Of a stretch of DNA of 43,210 bases, positions 25,120 through 33,027 are shown in pieces. This DNA comes from Spirochaetales bacterium. Lineage in GTDB: Bacteria; Spirochaetota; Spirochaetia; DAHUYW01. Under the pieces are notes generated by a model, which was not told where the DNA came from, made no database searches, and saw nothing but the letters and a program-made list of their open reading frames with translations. Position 1 is the stretch's first letter. Each line of letters starts with the position of its first letter. The position numbers and the translations under genes were made by a program. The stretch spans positions 1 to 43,210 of the forward strand of contig DAHVAK010000134.1 in NCBI GenBank assembly GCA_027314665.1, in the 5' to 3' direction.

Positions 25120-25243
25120 CAGGTTGCTGACAAGCTCATGGGTACCTGCCAAGACGGCGTTCTCTCGAGCCCATCTGGGGCAAGAAGCTCAACCGAAAAC
25201 GTCGTTTTGGCAGCGGATCGATCACTTTGTCAGCAGCCTGCTA
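25117..25243. repeat. palindromic MITE-like element, copy 2
   Basis: 127-bp element in inverted orientation relative to copy 1. Left end TAGCAGGTTGCTGACAAG (25117-25134) and right end CTTTGTCAGCAGCCTGCTA (25225-25243) are near-perfect inverted repeats. Its reverse complement aligns with 6220-6345 at about 85% with one gap; the central GGTTGAGCTTCTTGCCCC is identical. The left TA is the first two bases of the DUF503 stop codon. It stands in the gap between convergent genes, where a long hairpin could terminate transcription from both sides. Confidence 0.8.
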
Positions 25244-25283
25244 TCACGCGACCGTCGGAACCAGCGATTCGGTCCTCAAACGG

Positions 25284-26000
25284 CTACTCGCGCGAGTCTT
25301 CTTCCTCCTCGCGCGGGAAGAGAATGAGGTCGGCCGTCCTGTAGGCCTCTTGATAGTGGAGCTTGCCCGTGAAGGTCGCCTCAGAGGCAAGCGCAACCTT
25401 GATGAAGTGGTGAAACTCCTCGTAGCGCGGATCGACGATGGAGAGCTCGAAGTCGAACGAACGCGTCGCTCCGACCTCACCCGCTTTGATCGGGTAGGGT
25501 AAGAAATAGAAGCTTCCTGCGGTGTGCTCGCTCAAGGGATAGGGGTTCTGCCAATTGGCATCGAGCATCCGCACCAGCTTGCCTTCCGCGCGAAGGCTGA
25601 CCGTCAGATCGCTCAACGGCTCGAAGGTGCCGCCGTTCAGGACCTTTCCCTCGATGACCGGGAAGTTGAACAGGGGGCCCTCGGGCAGATCGGCGACCTC
25701 GGTCCGGTCGTGGGCGAACTGCGGCCGGCGGGTAGCCGACACGGTCTGAATGCCCTTGTTGACGAGGCCGACGAGGTCGGCGGTGGTCTGCAGCTGATCC
25801 TGATAGTCGGAGAAGCGGTGGGCGAGGCCGCGACTCGATACGGTGTACTGCGGATTCAAGCGGTTGAGCACAAAGCACATCACGTCGAGACGACATTGGA
25901 AGCAGGTGCAGAAGCCCTGGCTCCGCTCGCGCGACTCCTCGTCGAAGATCTCGTTGACCGTCTCGGAGACGACGTCTTCGAGCAGATTATGCAGCTTCAT
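25284..26000 (-). CDS. ComFB-domain protein with C-terminal beta-sandwich-like domain
   Basis: 238 residues. Residues 1-60 match the late-competence ComFB family: MKLHNLLEDVVSETVNEIF, then CTCFQCRLDVMCFVLNRLNPQY, with the CxCxxC-type cysteines that bind metal in the family. ComFB proteins have been described as cyclic-dinucleotide receptors in cyanobacteria and other bacteria. Residues ~100-190 (FPVIEGKVLNGGTFEPLSDLTVSLRAEGK) resemble a carboxypeptidase-regulatory/transthyretin-like sandwich. The combination of a nucleotide-responsive module with a sandwich domain is unusual. The acidic tail is EEEEDSRE. It ends about 40 bases from repeat copy 2. Confidence 0.65.
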   Translation of the reverse strand: MKLHNLLEDVVSETVNEIFDEESRERSQGFCTCFQCRLDVMCFVLNRLNPQYTVSSRGLAHRFSDYQDQLQTTADLVGLVNKGIQTVSATRRPQFAHDRTEVADLPEGPLFNFPVIEGKVLNGGTFEPLSDLTVSLRAEGKLVRMLDANWQNPYPLSEHTAGSFYFLPYPIKAGEVGATRSFDFELSIVDPRYEEFHHFIKVALASEATFTGKLHYQEAYRTADLILFPREEEEDSRE

Positions 26001-26052
26001 CCCGCCGCCTCCGCCTTAGGCCCCTGTCCGGAGAAATCGCGGGCGGGAGCCG

Positions 26053-26484
26053 TCATTCCTTTTCAATCTCTATCAGCTCCTTGAGAGCCTCGACGCATTC
26101 CTGGAAGTCCCGGAGGGTTTCCCGGAGGCTGTAGTAGTTCAGACCGGCGAAATAGACCTTTGTGAAGACCGAGAAGCTGAAGTCTCCAGCCTCTTCCTTC
26201 TGCAGATTGATGTAGCATCCGTACTCGTAGCAAACCTTCAGCATCTCTTCGATCTTATCGCGGATGAGGGTCGCAAGCTTCGAGGAAAAGCTGAAGGTGT
26301 AGGCAATTTCCAGAAACTTGTTGTCGCTGTCGATATAGAAGCCGCCCTGAAAGGAGTCTCCTTGCTCGAAGCTCGCTGCGTAGGTCTCCTCCTGCCGCTC
26401 CCCCTCAAAAAGCTCGTAGCCGAGCTCCTTGAAGAGCACGCGAACTCGTCGAATCCTCTCTTTCATCAGTTTCGAGTACTTCAT
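26053..26484 (-). CDS. conserved-looking unknown protein
   Basis: 143 residues, strongly charged, rich in Glu, Phe and Tyr. The order is a short N-terminal helix (SKLMKERIRRVRVLFKELGYELF), four strand-like segments (GGFYIDSDNKFLEIAYTFSF, then CYINLQKEEAGDFSFSVFTKVYF), and a C-terminal helix (ECVEALKELIEIEKE). This alpha-beta-alpha layout resembles small chaperone-like or YbjN-type folds, but no family is claimed. GGGAGGG lies 12 bases before the ATG. It is 68 bases downstream of the HD-hydrolase stop codon and 52 bases upstream of the ComFB-type start, and possibly cotranscribed with both. Confidence 0.55.
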   Translation of the reverse strand: MKYSKLMKERIRRVRVLFKELGYELFEGERQEETYAASFEQGDSFQGGFYIDSDNKFLEIAYTFSFSSKLATLIRDKIEEMLKVCYEYGCYINLQKEEAGDFSFSVFTKVYFAGLNYYSLRETLRDFQECVEALKELIEIEKE

Positions 26485-26556
26485 ACGGTCTCGTTTACCC
26501 TCCCAGTAATGTAGATCAGAAAGAGGTCCGATTCAAGAACGCTCCCCCGGGCGCCG

Positions 26557-27834
26557 CTATCCCTCTACGAGAAGAGTCTGCGGGTCGGCGACCGCCGCGA
26601 GCGCCCGCTGAGGGCCGATGACGCGAAGCTTGCGCAGGGAGCGGGTGAAGCCTTCCACAACCGGCGCGGAAAAGACGGAATCGGTTTCCGCTGTTCCCAC
26701 GGAGCCCCGGGACGTGACGACGGGGATGCTCACTTCGAAGGCAACAGGCTCAGGGATATCGATGATGACGTTCTCCGCGGGGATCGGCTGCGAGAGCCGC
26801 GCGGAAAGGCGGCGGGCAATTGCCTCTTCGACCCTTGTCCGTTCGTCGAGGTCGAGAAGCCGTGCATGGAGGGGGTCTTCGGCTCGGAAGGGCTCTTCGT
26901 GGATCTGCTTGAAAAGATCGCGATCTGCAACTCGTCGCGCAAGGGCGGAGCCCGGATGGCGCACCGCCGCCAGACGCTCGAAGAACTCCGTGTCGTCGAG
27001 GCCATACAGATCATCGGGGCGCAGCGCTCCGGAGCGCAGGGAGAGGTAGACGGCCTTCTTGATCATCGCGGTCGCGATCCGCACGGTCTTGTGCCAGTAC
27101 ACGTTCCGGTACATCAAGTACTTGGCGAAAAGGACGTGCTCCACCGCCGTGAGCCCTTGGGCGTCGACCGCGATCCCGTCGGTGGGATGCGGCCGCATCC
27201 GCGAGATGACGAAGTCGGTGTCCTGAACCCCGTAGGGCACCCCGCAGAAGTAGGCGTCGCGGTTGAGATAGTCGAGCTTGTCGGGGTCGAGAACCCCGGA
27301 AAGGATGTTGCGGAAGAAGGAGAGCTCCCGGGATCGGCCCCGTTCGGGAAGGCGGCGGTCCACGATCGCAGCTACCAGCGCCGGCTCCACCCCCAGCTCG
27401 GATCGCAGGAGGGAATCGAGGGGATCACGCGTCAGGATCTCGGCGGTAAGGCTCTCGTGTTCCTTCAGGGGCAGCTCCTTCAGGGAATGAACAAAGGGAA
27501 AGTGGCCGAGGTCGTGAAGGAGGGCCGCGCAGAGGAAGGCCTTGACCCCCTCGAGGGTGAGGTCCAGCCCCGTGGCGTGGGGTAGGATGGCGATCATGAT
27601 GCGGCGCGCAAGGTGCAGGACCCCAAGGCTGTGACTGAAGCGGGTGTGGGTTGCTCCGGGGTAGACCAGGTAGGCTGCGCCAAGCTGCCGAATGCGCGAG
27701 AGCTTCTGAAAGGGCGCAGCCCCGATGATCCGCATTAACGGGGGAGAGAGGGAGATGTTGTGCCACAGCGGATCGCGAATGGGCTCGGTGTACTCTTCGT
27801 GAAGATGCTTGAGAATGCTGGACGTGCTGCTCAT
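26557..27834 (-). CDS. HD-domain phosphohydrolase (dNTPase/SAMHD1-like family)
   Basis: 425 residues. The sequence FQKLSRIRQLGAAYLVYPGATHTRFSHSLGVLHLARR and LLHDLGHFPFVHSLKE give the HD-superfamily metal ligands (His of HTRFSH, HD of LHDLGH), with later KEHE and DPDKLDYLNRDAYFCGVPYG completing the family pattern. Related enzymes hydrolyse dNTPs or other phosphate esters; the substrate here is not known. ATG 27834 is chosen since GGGAGAGGCGG lies upstream; an in-frame ATG at 27858 is an alternative. It is head-to-head with the lipoprotein gene, with divergent promoter-like elements between. Confidence 0.8.
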   Translation of the reverse strand: MSSTSSILKHLHEEYTEPIRDPLWHNISLSPPLMRIIGAAPFQKLSRIRQLGAAYLVYPGATHTRFSHSLGVLHLARRIMIAILPHATGLDLTLEGVKAFLCAALLHDLGHFPFVHSLKELPLKEHESLTAEILTRDPLDSLLRSELGVEPALVAAIVDRRLPERGRSRELSFFRNILSGVLDPDKLDYLNRDAYFCGVPYGVQDTDFVISRMRPHPTDGIAVDAQGLTAVEHVLFAKYLMYRNVYWHKTVRIATAMIKKAVYLSLRSGALRPDDLYGLDDTEFFERLAAVRHPGSALARRVADRDLFKQIHEEPFRAEDPLHARLLDLDERTRVEEAIARRLSARLSQPIPAENVIIDIPEPVAFEVSIPVVTSRGSVGTAETDSVFSAPVVEGFTRSLRKLRVIGPQRALAAVADPQTLLVEG

Positions 27835-27881
27835 CTGGCCGCCTCTCCCGTGCGGCATAACCTTCGGCTAATTCACCGCTA

Positions 27882-27911
27882 TTTATAGACGCGCCCCCCC
27901 CCTCGTGTCCA
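27882..27911 (-). promoter_or_regulatory. candidate promoter of the HD hydrolase gene
   Basis: Minus strand TGGACA (27911-27906), 18-base spacer including a run of nine Gs, then TATAAA (27887-27882), about 48 bases before the ATG. Both hexamers match five of six positions. A G9 spacer makes the spacing prone to slippage. Confidence 0.5.
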
Positions 27912-27923
27912 TACTGCCGACCC

Positions 27924-27952
27924 TTTACACTGGACTGTTCATCTGATATCAC
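27924..27952 (+). promoter_or_regulatory. candidate promoter of the lipoprotein-PilZ operon
   Basis: TTTACA at 27924-27929, a 17-base spacer, then TATCAC at 27947-27952, just before a purine-rich AGAGAGAG ribosome-site region and the ATG at 27964. The short leader implies either this or a nearby start point. Confidence 0.45.
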
Positions 27953-27963
27953 AGAGAGAGCTT

Positions 27964-28692
27964 ATGACGAAGAACCGAGTGGGGGCGCTCTTGATCGTCT
28001 TGCTCTTCGTGGGGTGCGTGCGGCATCATGAGCGATCGGCGGCGTCACCGGGCGGAAAGGTGCCGGAAGCAAGCCTCCCCGCCGGAAGCGAGCAACCCCC
28101 GCCTGCGGCGCCCTCCTCGCCGGGCCGCTTCGCGCCGGCGGCGCAGAGCGCTTCCTCCCTGACGCTGCACCCGGTTCCGCCCGCCGGACGGCCTCCCGCC
28201 GGCCAGACCTCCGCCGCCTCGCTGCCGGGAACCCAGGGGCTCCTCGCGCTCACCGCCGAGTCGCCGGTCTATCCCACCGAGTATGAGATCGGGCCGCTCC
28301 AGCCCTTCCCCTCCGGGGATCCTGCCAAGGACGCCATCTATGATCTCGCCGAAAAGTTCACGGGCGGGCTTGCCAAGGGAAAGATCGACGCTGCCCTCTT
28401 GAGTCCGAGATGGCGCGACACCCTCGAGCGCTTCCTCAGCTATCCGAAGGAGCACGAGACCCTCCCCGAATCGATGCGTATCGGACTGATAACGGTTCAG
28501 GGCGGCTCGGCGACGGCCCCGGTGCGCTTTGCCCGCGGTTCGGGCCGCACGCGCGGCACGCTCTATTTTGATGAGGTGGACGGAAAGTGGTACCTCTCCG
28601 ACATCCAGACGGATTTCGGAAGGCTTTCGCATCCCTTCGTGCGCAGCGAGCCCTACGAACCGACGAGCTGGCAGTGGCTGCTTACCAAATAG
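27964..28692 (+). CDS. predicted lipoprotein with Pro/Ala-rich region
   Basis: 242 residues. The lipobox LLFVGC is at residues 14-19 (MTKNRVGALLIVLLFVGC), so it is probably a lipoprotein. A Pro/Ala/Ser-rich low-complexity segment runs through residue ~100, then a folded part (AIYDLAEKFTGGLAKGKID and GRTRGTLYFDEVDGKWYLSDIQTDF). The latter resembles a DUF4878/NTF2-like lipoprotein module, but I am not certain. Its stop overlaps the AGGAG ribosome site of the next gene. Confidence 0.6.
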   Translation: MTKNRVGALLIVLLFVGCVRHHERSAASPGGKVPEASLPAGSEQPPPAAPSSPGRFAPAAQSASSLTLHPVPPAGRPPAGQTSAASLPGTQGLLALTAESPVYPTEYEIGPLQPFPSGDPAKDAIYDLAEKFTGGLAKGKIDAALLSPRWRDTLERFLSYPKEHETLPESMRIGLITVQGGSATAPVRFARGSGRTRGTLYFDEVDGKWYLSDIQTDFGRLSHPFVRSEPYEPTSWQWLLTK

Positions 28693-28702
28693 GAGTGGCG
28701 CT

Positions 28703-29944
28703 TTGGGAACGGGGGTGAGCCGAATCGAGCAGGAGTTCATTCTCGCCTCAGTCCAGGAGAAGGCGATCCCGGTCCAAGTGCACGGAACCCGTCAAGAAGC
28801 GACCGGACGCATCGATTCGGTCAGCGCGGACGAGGTGGTCATCGCGCTGGATGCCCCCATCAAGACCGGCCGCGAAGAGCGGCTTCGGGTCTTCTTCTCC
28901 TACTTTGGCCACGTCATGACCTTCCTTGCCCGGGTGCGCTCGATGGACGACAAGCGCCTGGTCGTGAGCTATCCGAGAGGGGTCTACAAGAACCTTCAGC
29001 GCAAGTACGAGCGGGTGCCTCCCCCTACAGGGGTCCGCGTCTACTTCGTCCTTGAAAACGAGCGGGTGGAGCTCAACTTTCCCAAGAGCGAGGAGTACAA
29101 CCCCGCCGATAAGCCTCAGTATTCCGACAAATTCGATCCCGCGAGCCTCGGTAGGCTGGTCGCGACCTTTCGGGAATCGGTCTCGACGCGCTGCAGCGAG
29201 AGCCGCATCACGATGTTTCGCGACCGGGCTCCGAGCGGCTTCGAGGAAGAGATCATGACGCGAACGGGCCGAATGGTCGTCATCCCCTCCTCGGATGCCG
29301 TTCTCTCGGAGCTCGAGCGGCGAATGGCCGATCGCGTCGTGAGTCGGGCGGCGCTGGTGCGCGAACGCGCCGAAGCCGGTCTCGATCTCGGGGGGCGGAG
29401 CTTCGCGGCGATCCAGCAGGAGAAGCGGGGGAAAGGGATCCTTTCCGAGCTCTACTGCCCCATCCTCTTTCACCAGTACGTCGTCGGCTGCATCTATCTC
29501 GTGTGCACCGAGCGCGCAATGGATCTCGACGCGGAGCTGGTCGAGTATGTCCACCAGTTCTCCGAGGTGCTCGACTATTCACTTTCGATCAACAACTATT
29601 TTCAGGGCGCGGAGACGGTCACCGAGCGATTCGATGCCGAGATCGTCAACCTGAGCGCTTCGGGAGTCCTGTTCACCCATGATGCCCCCTCCCTAAAGGA
29701 GAAGCTCGTGACCTACGCCGACCTTCCCCTCGTGCTCGAGATCGGCGAGCGCAAGATCTCGCTGCAGTCGCGCATCATGCGGAAATACGAGGACGCCACG
29801 ACCTGCTACTATGGAGTGCAGTTTCTCGACGTGAAACCGGAGGATTTCCGTTTTCTCTTCGATTTCGTGTACGGGAAAAAGTTCACCAAGGAGGACAGCG
29901 AGCTGTGGGAGGGAGGCGCCGCGCCTCCGCCCATCACGCTGTAG
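28703..29944 (+). CDS. PilZ-domain protein with central GAF-like region
   Basis: 413 residues. The N-terminal part reads like a YcgR-type domain (VQVHGTRQEATGRIDSVSADEVVIAL) with NLQRKYERVPPP in place of the usual RxxxR c-di-GMP arginines. Residues ~240-300 hold a GAF-like stretch (EKRGKGILSELYCPILFHQYVVGCIYL). The C-terminal PilZ barrel contains FDAEIVNLSASGVLFTHDAP, close to the conserved DxSxxG signature (NLSASG). Bacterial PilZ proteins bind cyclic-di-GMP; here an Arg-based box (RKYER) and the NLSASG motif support binding, but this is inferred. TTG 28703 is chosen because AGGAG lies 7 bases upstream; GTG 28715 is possible. It sits 7 bases before the next gene. Confidence 0.7.
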   Translation: MGTGVSRIEQEFILASVQEKAIPVQVHGTRQEATGRIDSVSADEVVIALDAPIKTGREERLRVFFSYFGHVMTFLARVRSMDDKRLVVSYPRGVYKNLQRKYERVPPPTGVRVYFVLENERVELNFPKSEEYNPADKPQYSDKFDPASLGRLVATFRESVSTRCSESRITMFRDRAPSGFEEEIMTRTGRMVVIPSSDAVLSELERRMADRVVSRAALVRERAEAGLDLGGRSFAAIQQEKRGKGILSELYCPILFHQYVVGCIYLVCTERAMDLDAELVEYVHQFSEVLDYSLSINNYFQGAETVTERFDAEIVNLSASGVLFTHDAPSLKEKLVTYADLPLVLEIGERKISLQSRIMRKYEDATTCYYGVQFLDVKPEDFRFLFDFVYGKKFTKEDSELWEGGAAPPPITL

Positions 29945-29951
29945 GGGGAGC

Positions 29952-32870
29952 ATGGTCTATCTTCTGGTCGAGACAAGCGGTCAGCAGCAGCTCGCGAAGC
30001 TCCGTGCGGGCTTTCTGGAGGCGCTTGTCGAAAACCTGAATGGACTGGTGAGTTACTTTGGCGGAACGAGGCTCTCGATGGAGCGGGGAACAATGCTCTT
30101 CGGACTTGCGGCATCCCGCGCGGAAGGGGAGCCGCTCAGTGAGCTCCTCTACCGGGTGTACGACCTGCTGAACAGGAATCGCAGCGAGCTTTCCGGCTTC
30201 ACGGCGATCGGCGAGGAGTTTGCGGAAGAGCCCGAGGGGGCCGTCCTTCGCCACCTATCCGCCGAGATTTGGCGCTCGGCGCAGAGCGACGGGCTGTGGA
30301 TCGGGCCGCGGGTCCGCGAGCGGATGGAGAGTGCGCTCGCCCTGCGCGGGGAAGGCCAGTTCCAGGAGGTGATCGGTCGCTCCGCCGAGGGGGATTTCGC
30401 CGCCCGTTGGAAGGGCGATTTCCTCGCCCGCCCCGCCGTGGTCGACTCGCTGGTATCGGCGATCTCCCCCTTCCTCCAGTCGCCGAGCGGACCCTGCTGG
30501 ATTCGGGTATGGGGGCCGCCGCTGGTCGGCAAGGGCCATAACCTCGACCTGGCGCTTCAGCAGGCCTGCGGGGGGACCACGGAATGGCTTCGCCTCTCCG
30601 TCCCCGGGCCCGGACTGCCGTTCGAGCAACCCTTTCTCTCCGGGCTTCGCGCAGATCTCCTGGAGCAGGTGCCCGAGTACCTGAGTCGGGCGGAGCTCGC
30701 CGTCTGGGAGGAGAAGCGCGGGATCTTCTCCTTCGTCTGCCCCGACCATGCGTTCGAGGATCTCCACACCGCCTATGCGCACTACCTCCTCGCCTATCGA
30801 AGGCTCATGGAGCGCCGCCTGCTTCCACCGGTCGTGATCTTCGAGGGGCTGCACGACTATCAGCCGGCGGCTCATGAGCTGATCGCCCGCCTCATCCGCA
30901 CGCTCGCAGGCCCGGCCCCCCTCGTTGCCATCGGGATTCTGGATTGCGAGGCCATGCCGCCGCCCCTCGCGGAGATTCCGATCGTCGACGCCCCGGTGGG
31001 AGCCGTCGGGCCCGAAGAGCTCCGGGCCTTGCTCAGGGGGAATCCTCGCGCCGGAGGGCGACCCGATGAGGATACCGAGGAGATCCTCGCGCGGACCGAG
31101 GGCAGGACCCTCTTCGTCCATCACCTCCTGTCGCTCGGGGATTGGCAAGCCGTGCGAGGCGAGGAGATCTCCTTTGCCCTGGCGAATGAGCTGGACAGCG
31201 CAAGTCGGCTCATCCTCTTTCTTCTCTACCGAGTCGCCGGAATTCTCGGCCAGGCCGAGATTATCCGCTTTCTGTCGAGCGAGGAGATCGTGCAGGAGGT
31301 CGTCAAGAGCTCTCTGGCCCGGCTGAGGGATCTCGGCTTCATCGCCGAGCACTCGCTTGCCGTGCGGACCCCGGAGGCCGCCGAGCGCATCGCCGCGGAG
31401 TTCGCGCCCCGCGGCTTCGAGGCGAGATTCGCCGACTGGTGCTATCGACTCTGGAGGAAGGGAGAGTTGCGCGCAGGGCTCCCGCTGGTCGCCTTCCTCG
31501 GCAGGTTCGGCAGATTTGACCAGACCGTGGAGCTCTTCTTCCACGTGGCGACTCGCCTTCTCGATCGCGGGGAGGTCGACGAAGTGCTCTCCTGGATCGA
31601 GCAGGCCGAGCTTTTCCCGAGGCCGCTCTCCCCGGAGGAGGCGCGCACGCGCGACCTGCAGTTCGCGCTCATCGCGCTGCGCGCTTCGGTGCTTCTCCAG
31701 GAGCGCGAGCAAGCGGAGCTGCATATCACCCGGATCAAAGAGCTTACCTCCGACTCCGTTTGGGAGGGCGGGCTGCTGGAGCTTGCCGCGAGCCAGCATC
31801 ATTTTGCCGCCGGCGAAACGCGCGCCGCCCTCGACTCTGCCAAGCGAGCTCTCATCGCGAGCCAGCGCATCGAGGCTCCCTTCCTCGAATACCGCGCCAA
31901 CATCGAGGTGGGTCTCGCCATGCTTGCCACGGCCCGCTTCAAGGAGGCGCAGGACTACTTTGCGATCGCTCGCGGCGGTCCGGCCACCGACGCCGGCACC
32001 TACGACCTCCTTCGCTGCCAGGGGCTCGAAGGGGTGGCCCATTTCCTAGACGGGAACCTTTCGAAGGCGATTCGGATGGCCGAGGAGGCAAAGGGGGGGG
32101 CGGTTGCCGCCTGCCGACGGGAATGGCAGCGGTTTCTCATCCTCCTGCGGGGACGCTGCTACTTTGCCGTCGGCTCCTACGAAAAGGCGGGAGAGCTCTT
32201 CCATGCGGGGTCCGCCTTCTGCCGCATCTACCCCGATGTCTCCGCGGCAAAGGTGTTCGCCGCCTGGGCGGGGAGGGCCGCCCTCTACGCAGGCGCCCGC
32301 ACGACCCTTCGAACCTTCGAGAGCCTCGAGCCTAATCCTGAGGTTCTCTTTTTCATGGGGGAGGCTTGCCTCGAGGCGGGCGACTGGGAAAGGGCGGCGA
32401 TCCTCTTCGATCGGGCGCTCGAGCTGTTGAGCGATCTGCCCTTCCGCTATCAACCGAGTGAGGTCCTCTCCTGGATCGACGCCTTTGCCTCGATCGAGGA
32501 TCTTGCCTTTCGCAGTCCGAACGGCACCGGCGTCCTCTATCAGCTCGTACGCGCCGCGCGCGCCTACGCGAGAAGCCGCCTCGGTCACGCTGAGGAGTCG
32601 GCTGCGGAGCTCATGCGGATTGTTCGCGAGGAGAAGCTGTCCGATCTCGACCCCAACCTTCCCTACTATCACTTTCTGCACAGCCTTGTTCTTCCTGAAG
32701 GGCAGGGCGAGGAGGCGGTAATCCGGCTCACGGCCTTGAGCAAGGCTCTCAAGCATGTCCAGGAGCAGTCGACGCGGATCGACGAAGTGAAGAAGCGTCA
32801 GTCCTTCCTGCAGAACAACCGCTGGAACGCGCGCGTTCTCGCCGACGCTCACCGCTTCAAGCTGTTGTAG
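29952..32870 (+). CDS. STAND-like P-loop protein with TPR-type C-terminal half
   Basis: 972 residues. Residues ~1-100 look like a degenerate nucleotide-cyclase-type fold (LVETSGQQQLAKLRAGFLEALVENLNGLVSYFGG). Residue ~186 begins WGPPLVGKGHN, a P-loop-like element with Gly-His in place of Ser/Thr, and residue ~293 has VVIFEGLHDYQP as a Walker B-like strand. The remaining half (from about residue 540) is helical repeats of TPR/MalT type (AELHITRIKELTSDSVW and AGDWERAAILFDRALELLSDL). The layout recalls signal-transduction ATPases, but the degenerate P-loop suggests an inactive switch. ATG 29952 follows GGGGGAGC. No transmembrane part is visible. Confidence 0.6.
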   Translation: MVYLLVETSGQQQLAKLRAGFLEALVENLNGLVSYFGGTRLSMERGTMLFGLAASRAEGEPLSELLYRVYDLLNRNRSELSGFTAIGEEFAEEPEGAVLRHLSAEIWRSAQSDGLWIGPRVRERMESALALRGEGQFQEVIGRSAEGDFAARWKGDFLARPAVVDSLVSAISPFLQSPSGPCWIRVWGPPLVGKGHNLDLALQQACGGTTEWLRLSVPGPGLPFEQPFLSGLRADLLEQVPEYLSRAELAVWEEKRGIFSFVCPDHAFEDLHTAYAHYLLAYRRLMERRLLPPVVIFEGLHDYQPAAHELIARLIRTLAGPAPLVAIGILDCEAMPPPLAEIPIVDAPVGAVGPEELRALLRGNPRAGGRPDEDTEEILARTEGRTLFVHHLLSLGDWQAVRGEEISFALANELDSASRLILFLLYRVAGILGQAEIIRFLSSEEIVQEVVKSSLARLRDLGFIAEHSLAVRTPEAAERIAAEFAPRGFEARFADWCYRLWRKGELRAGLPLVAFLGRFGRFDQTVELFFHVATRLLDRGEVDEVLSWIEQAELFPRPLSPEEARTRDLQFALIALRASVLLQEREQAELHITRIKELTSDSVWEGGLLELAASQHHFAAGETRAALDSAKRALIASQRIEAPFLEYRANIEVGLAMLATARFKEAQDYFAIARGGPATDAGTYDLLRCQGLEGVAHFLDGNLSKAIRMAEEAKGGAVAACRREWQRFLILLRGRCYFAVGSYEKAGELFHAGSAFCRIYPDVSAAKVFAAWAGRAALYAGARTTLRTFESLEPNPEVLFFMGEACLEAGDWERAAILFDRALELLSDLPFRYQPSEVLSWIDAFASIEDLAFRSPNGTGVLYQLVRAARAYARSRLGHAEESAAELMRIVREEKLSDLDPNLPYYHFLHSLVLPEGQGEEAVIRLTALSKALKHVQEQSTRIDEVKKRQSFLQNNRWNARVLADAHRFKLL

Positions 32871-32881
32871 GGAGGCTTATC

Positions 32882-32910
32882 TTGACAGAGGGGTGGGGCC
32901 CCGGTATAGT
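32882..32910 (+). promoter_or_regulatory. strong sigma70-type promoter for the tRNA gene
   Basis: TTGACA at 32882-32887, a 17-base spacer, TATAGT at 32905-32910, and 19 bases to the tRNA 5' end. Six of six and five of six matches; the best promoter in the window. It may also transcribe the membrane protein gene downstream. Confidence 0.8.
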
Positions 32911-32929
32911 TCCCTCGCTAAAGCAGCAC

Positions 32930-33002
32930 GGTGGCGTAGCTCAGGTGGTAGAGCAAGCGGCTCATATCCGCTCGGTCAGGGGTTCAAGTCCCTTCGCCAC
33001 TA
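32930..33002 (+). tRNA. tRNA with CAU anticodon (Met, or Ile2)
   Basis: 73 bases fold into a cloverleaf: acceptor GGTGGCG/CGCCACT (pair 1-72 is G-T), D stem GCTC/GAGC, anticodon stem AGCGG/CCGCT with loop CTCATAT (anticodon CAT), T stem AGGGG/CCCTT with loop TTCAAGT, discriminator A. CCA is not encoded. The first pair rules out the usual initiator type (C-A mismatch), leaving elongator Met or the lysidine-modified Ile2 tRNA; the sequence alone does not decide. Confidence 0.93.
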
Positions 33003-33027
33003 GTTCGGTCCCCACGATGGAGAGGCG

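Noticed and set aside
30255-32042. 595-residue minus-strand open frame
   Set aside because: Antisense shadow of the STAND/TPR gene without any recognisable domain.
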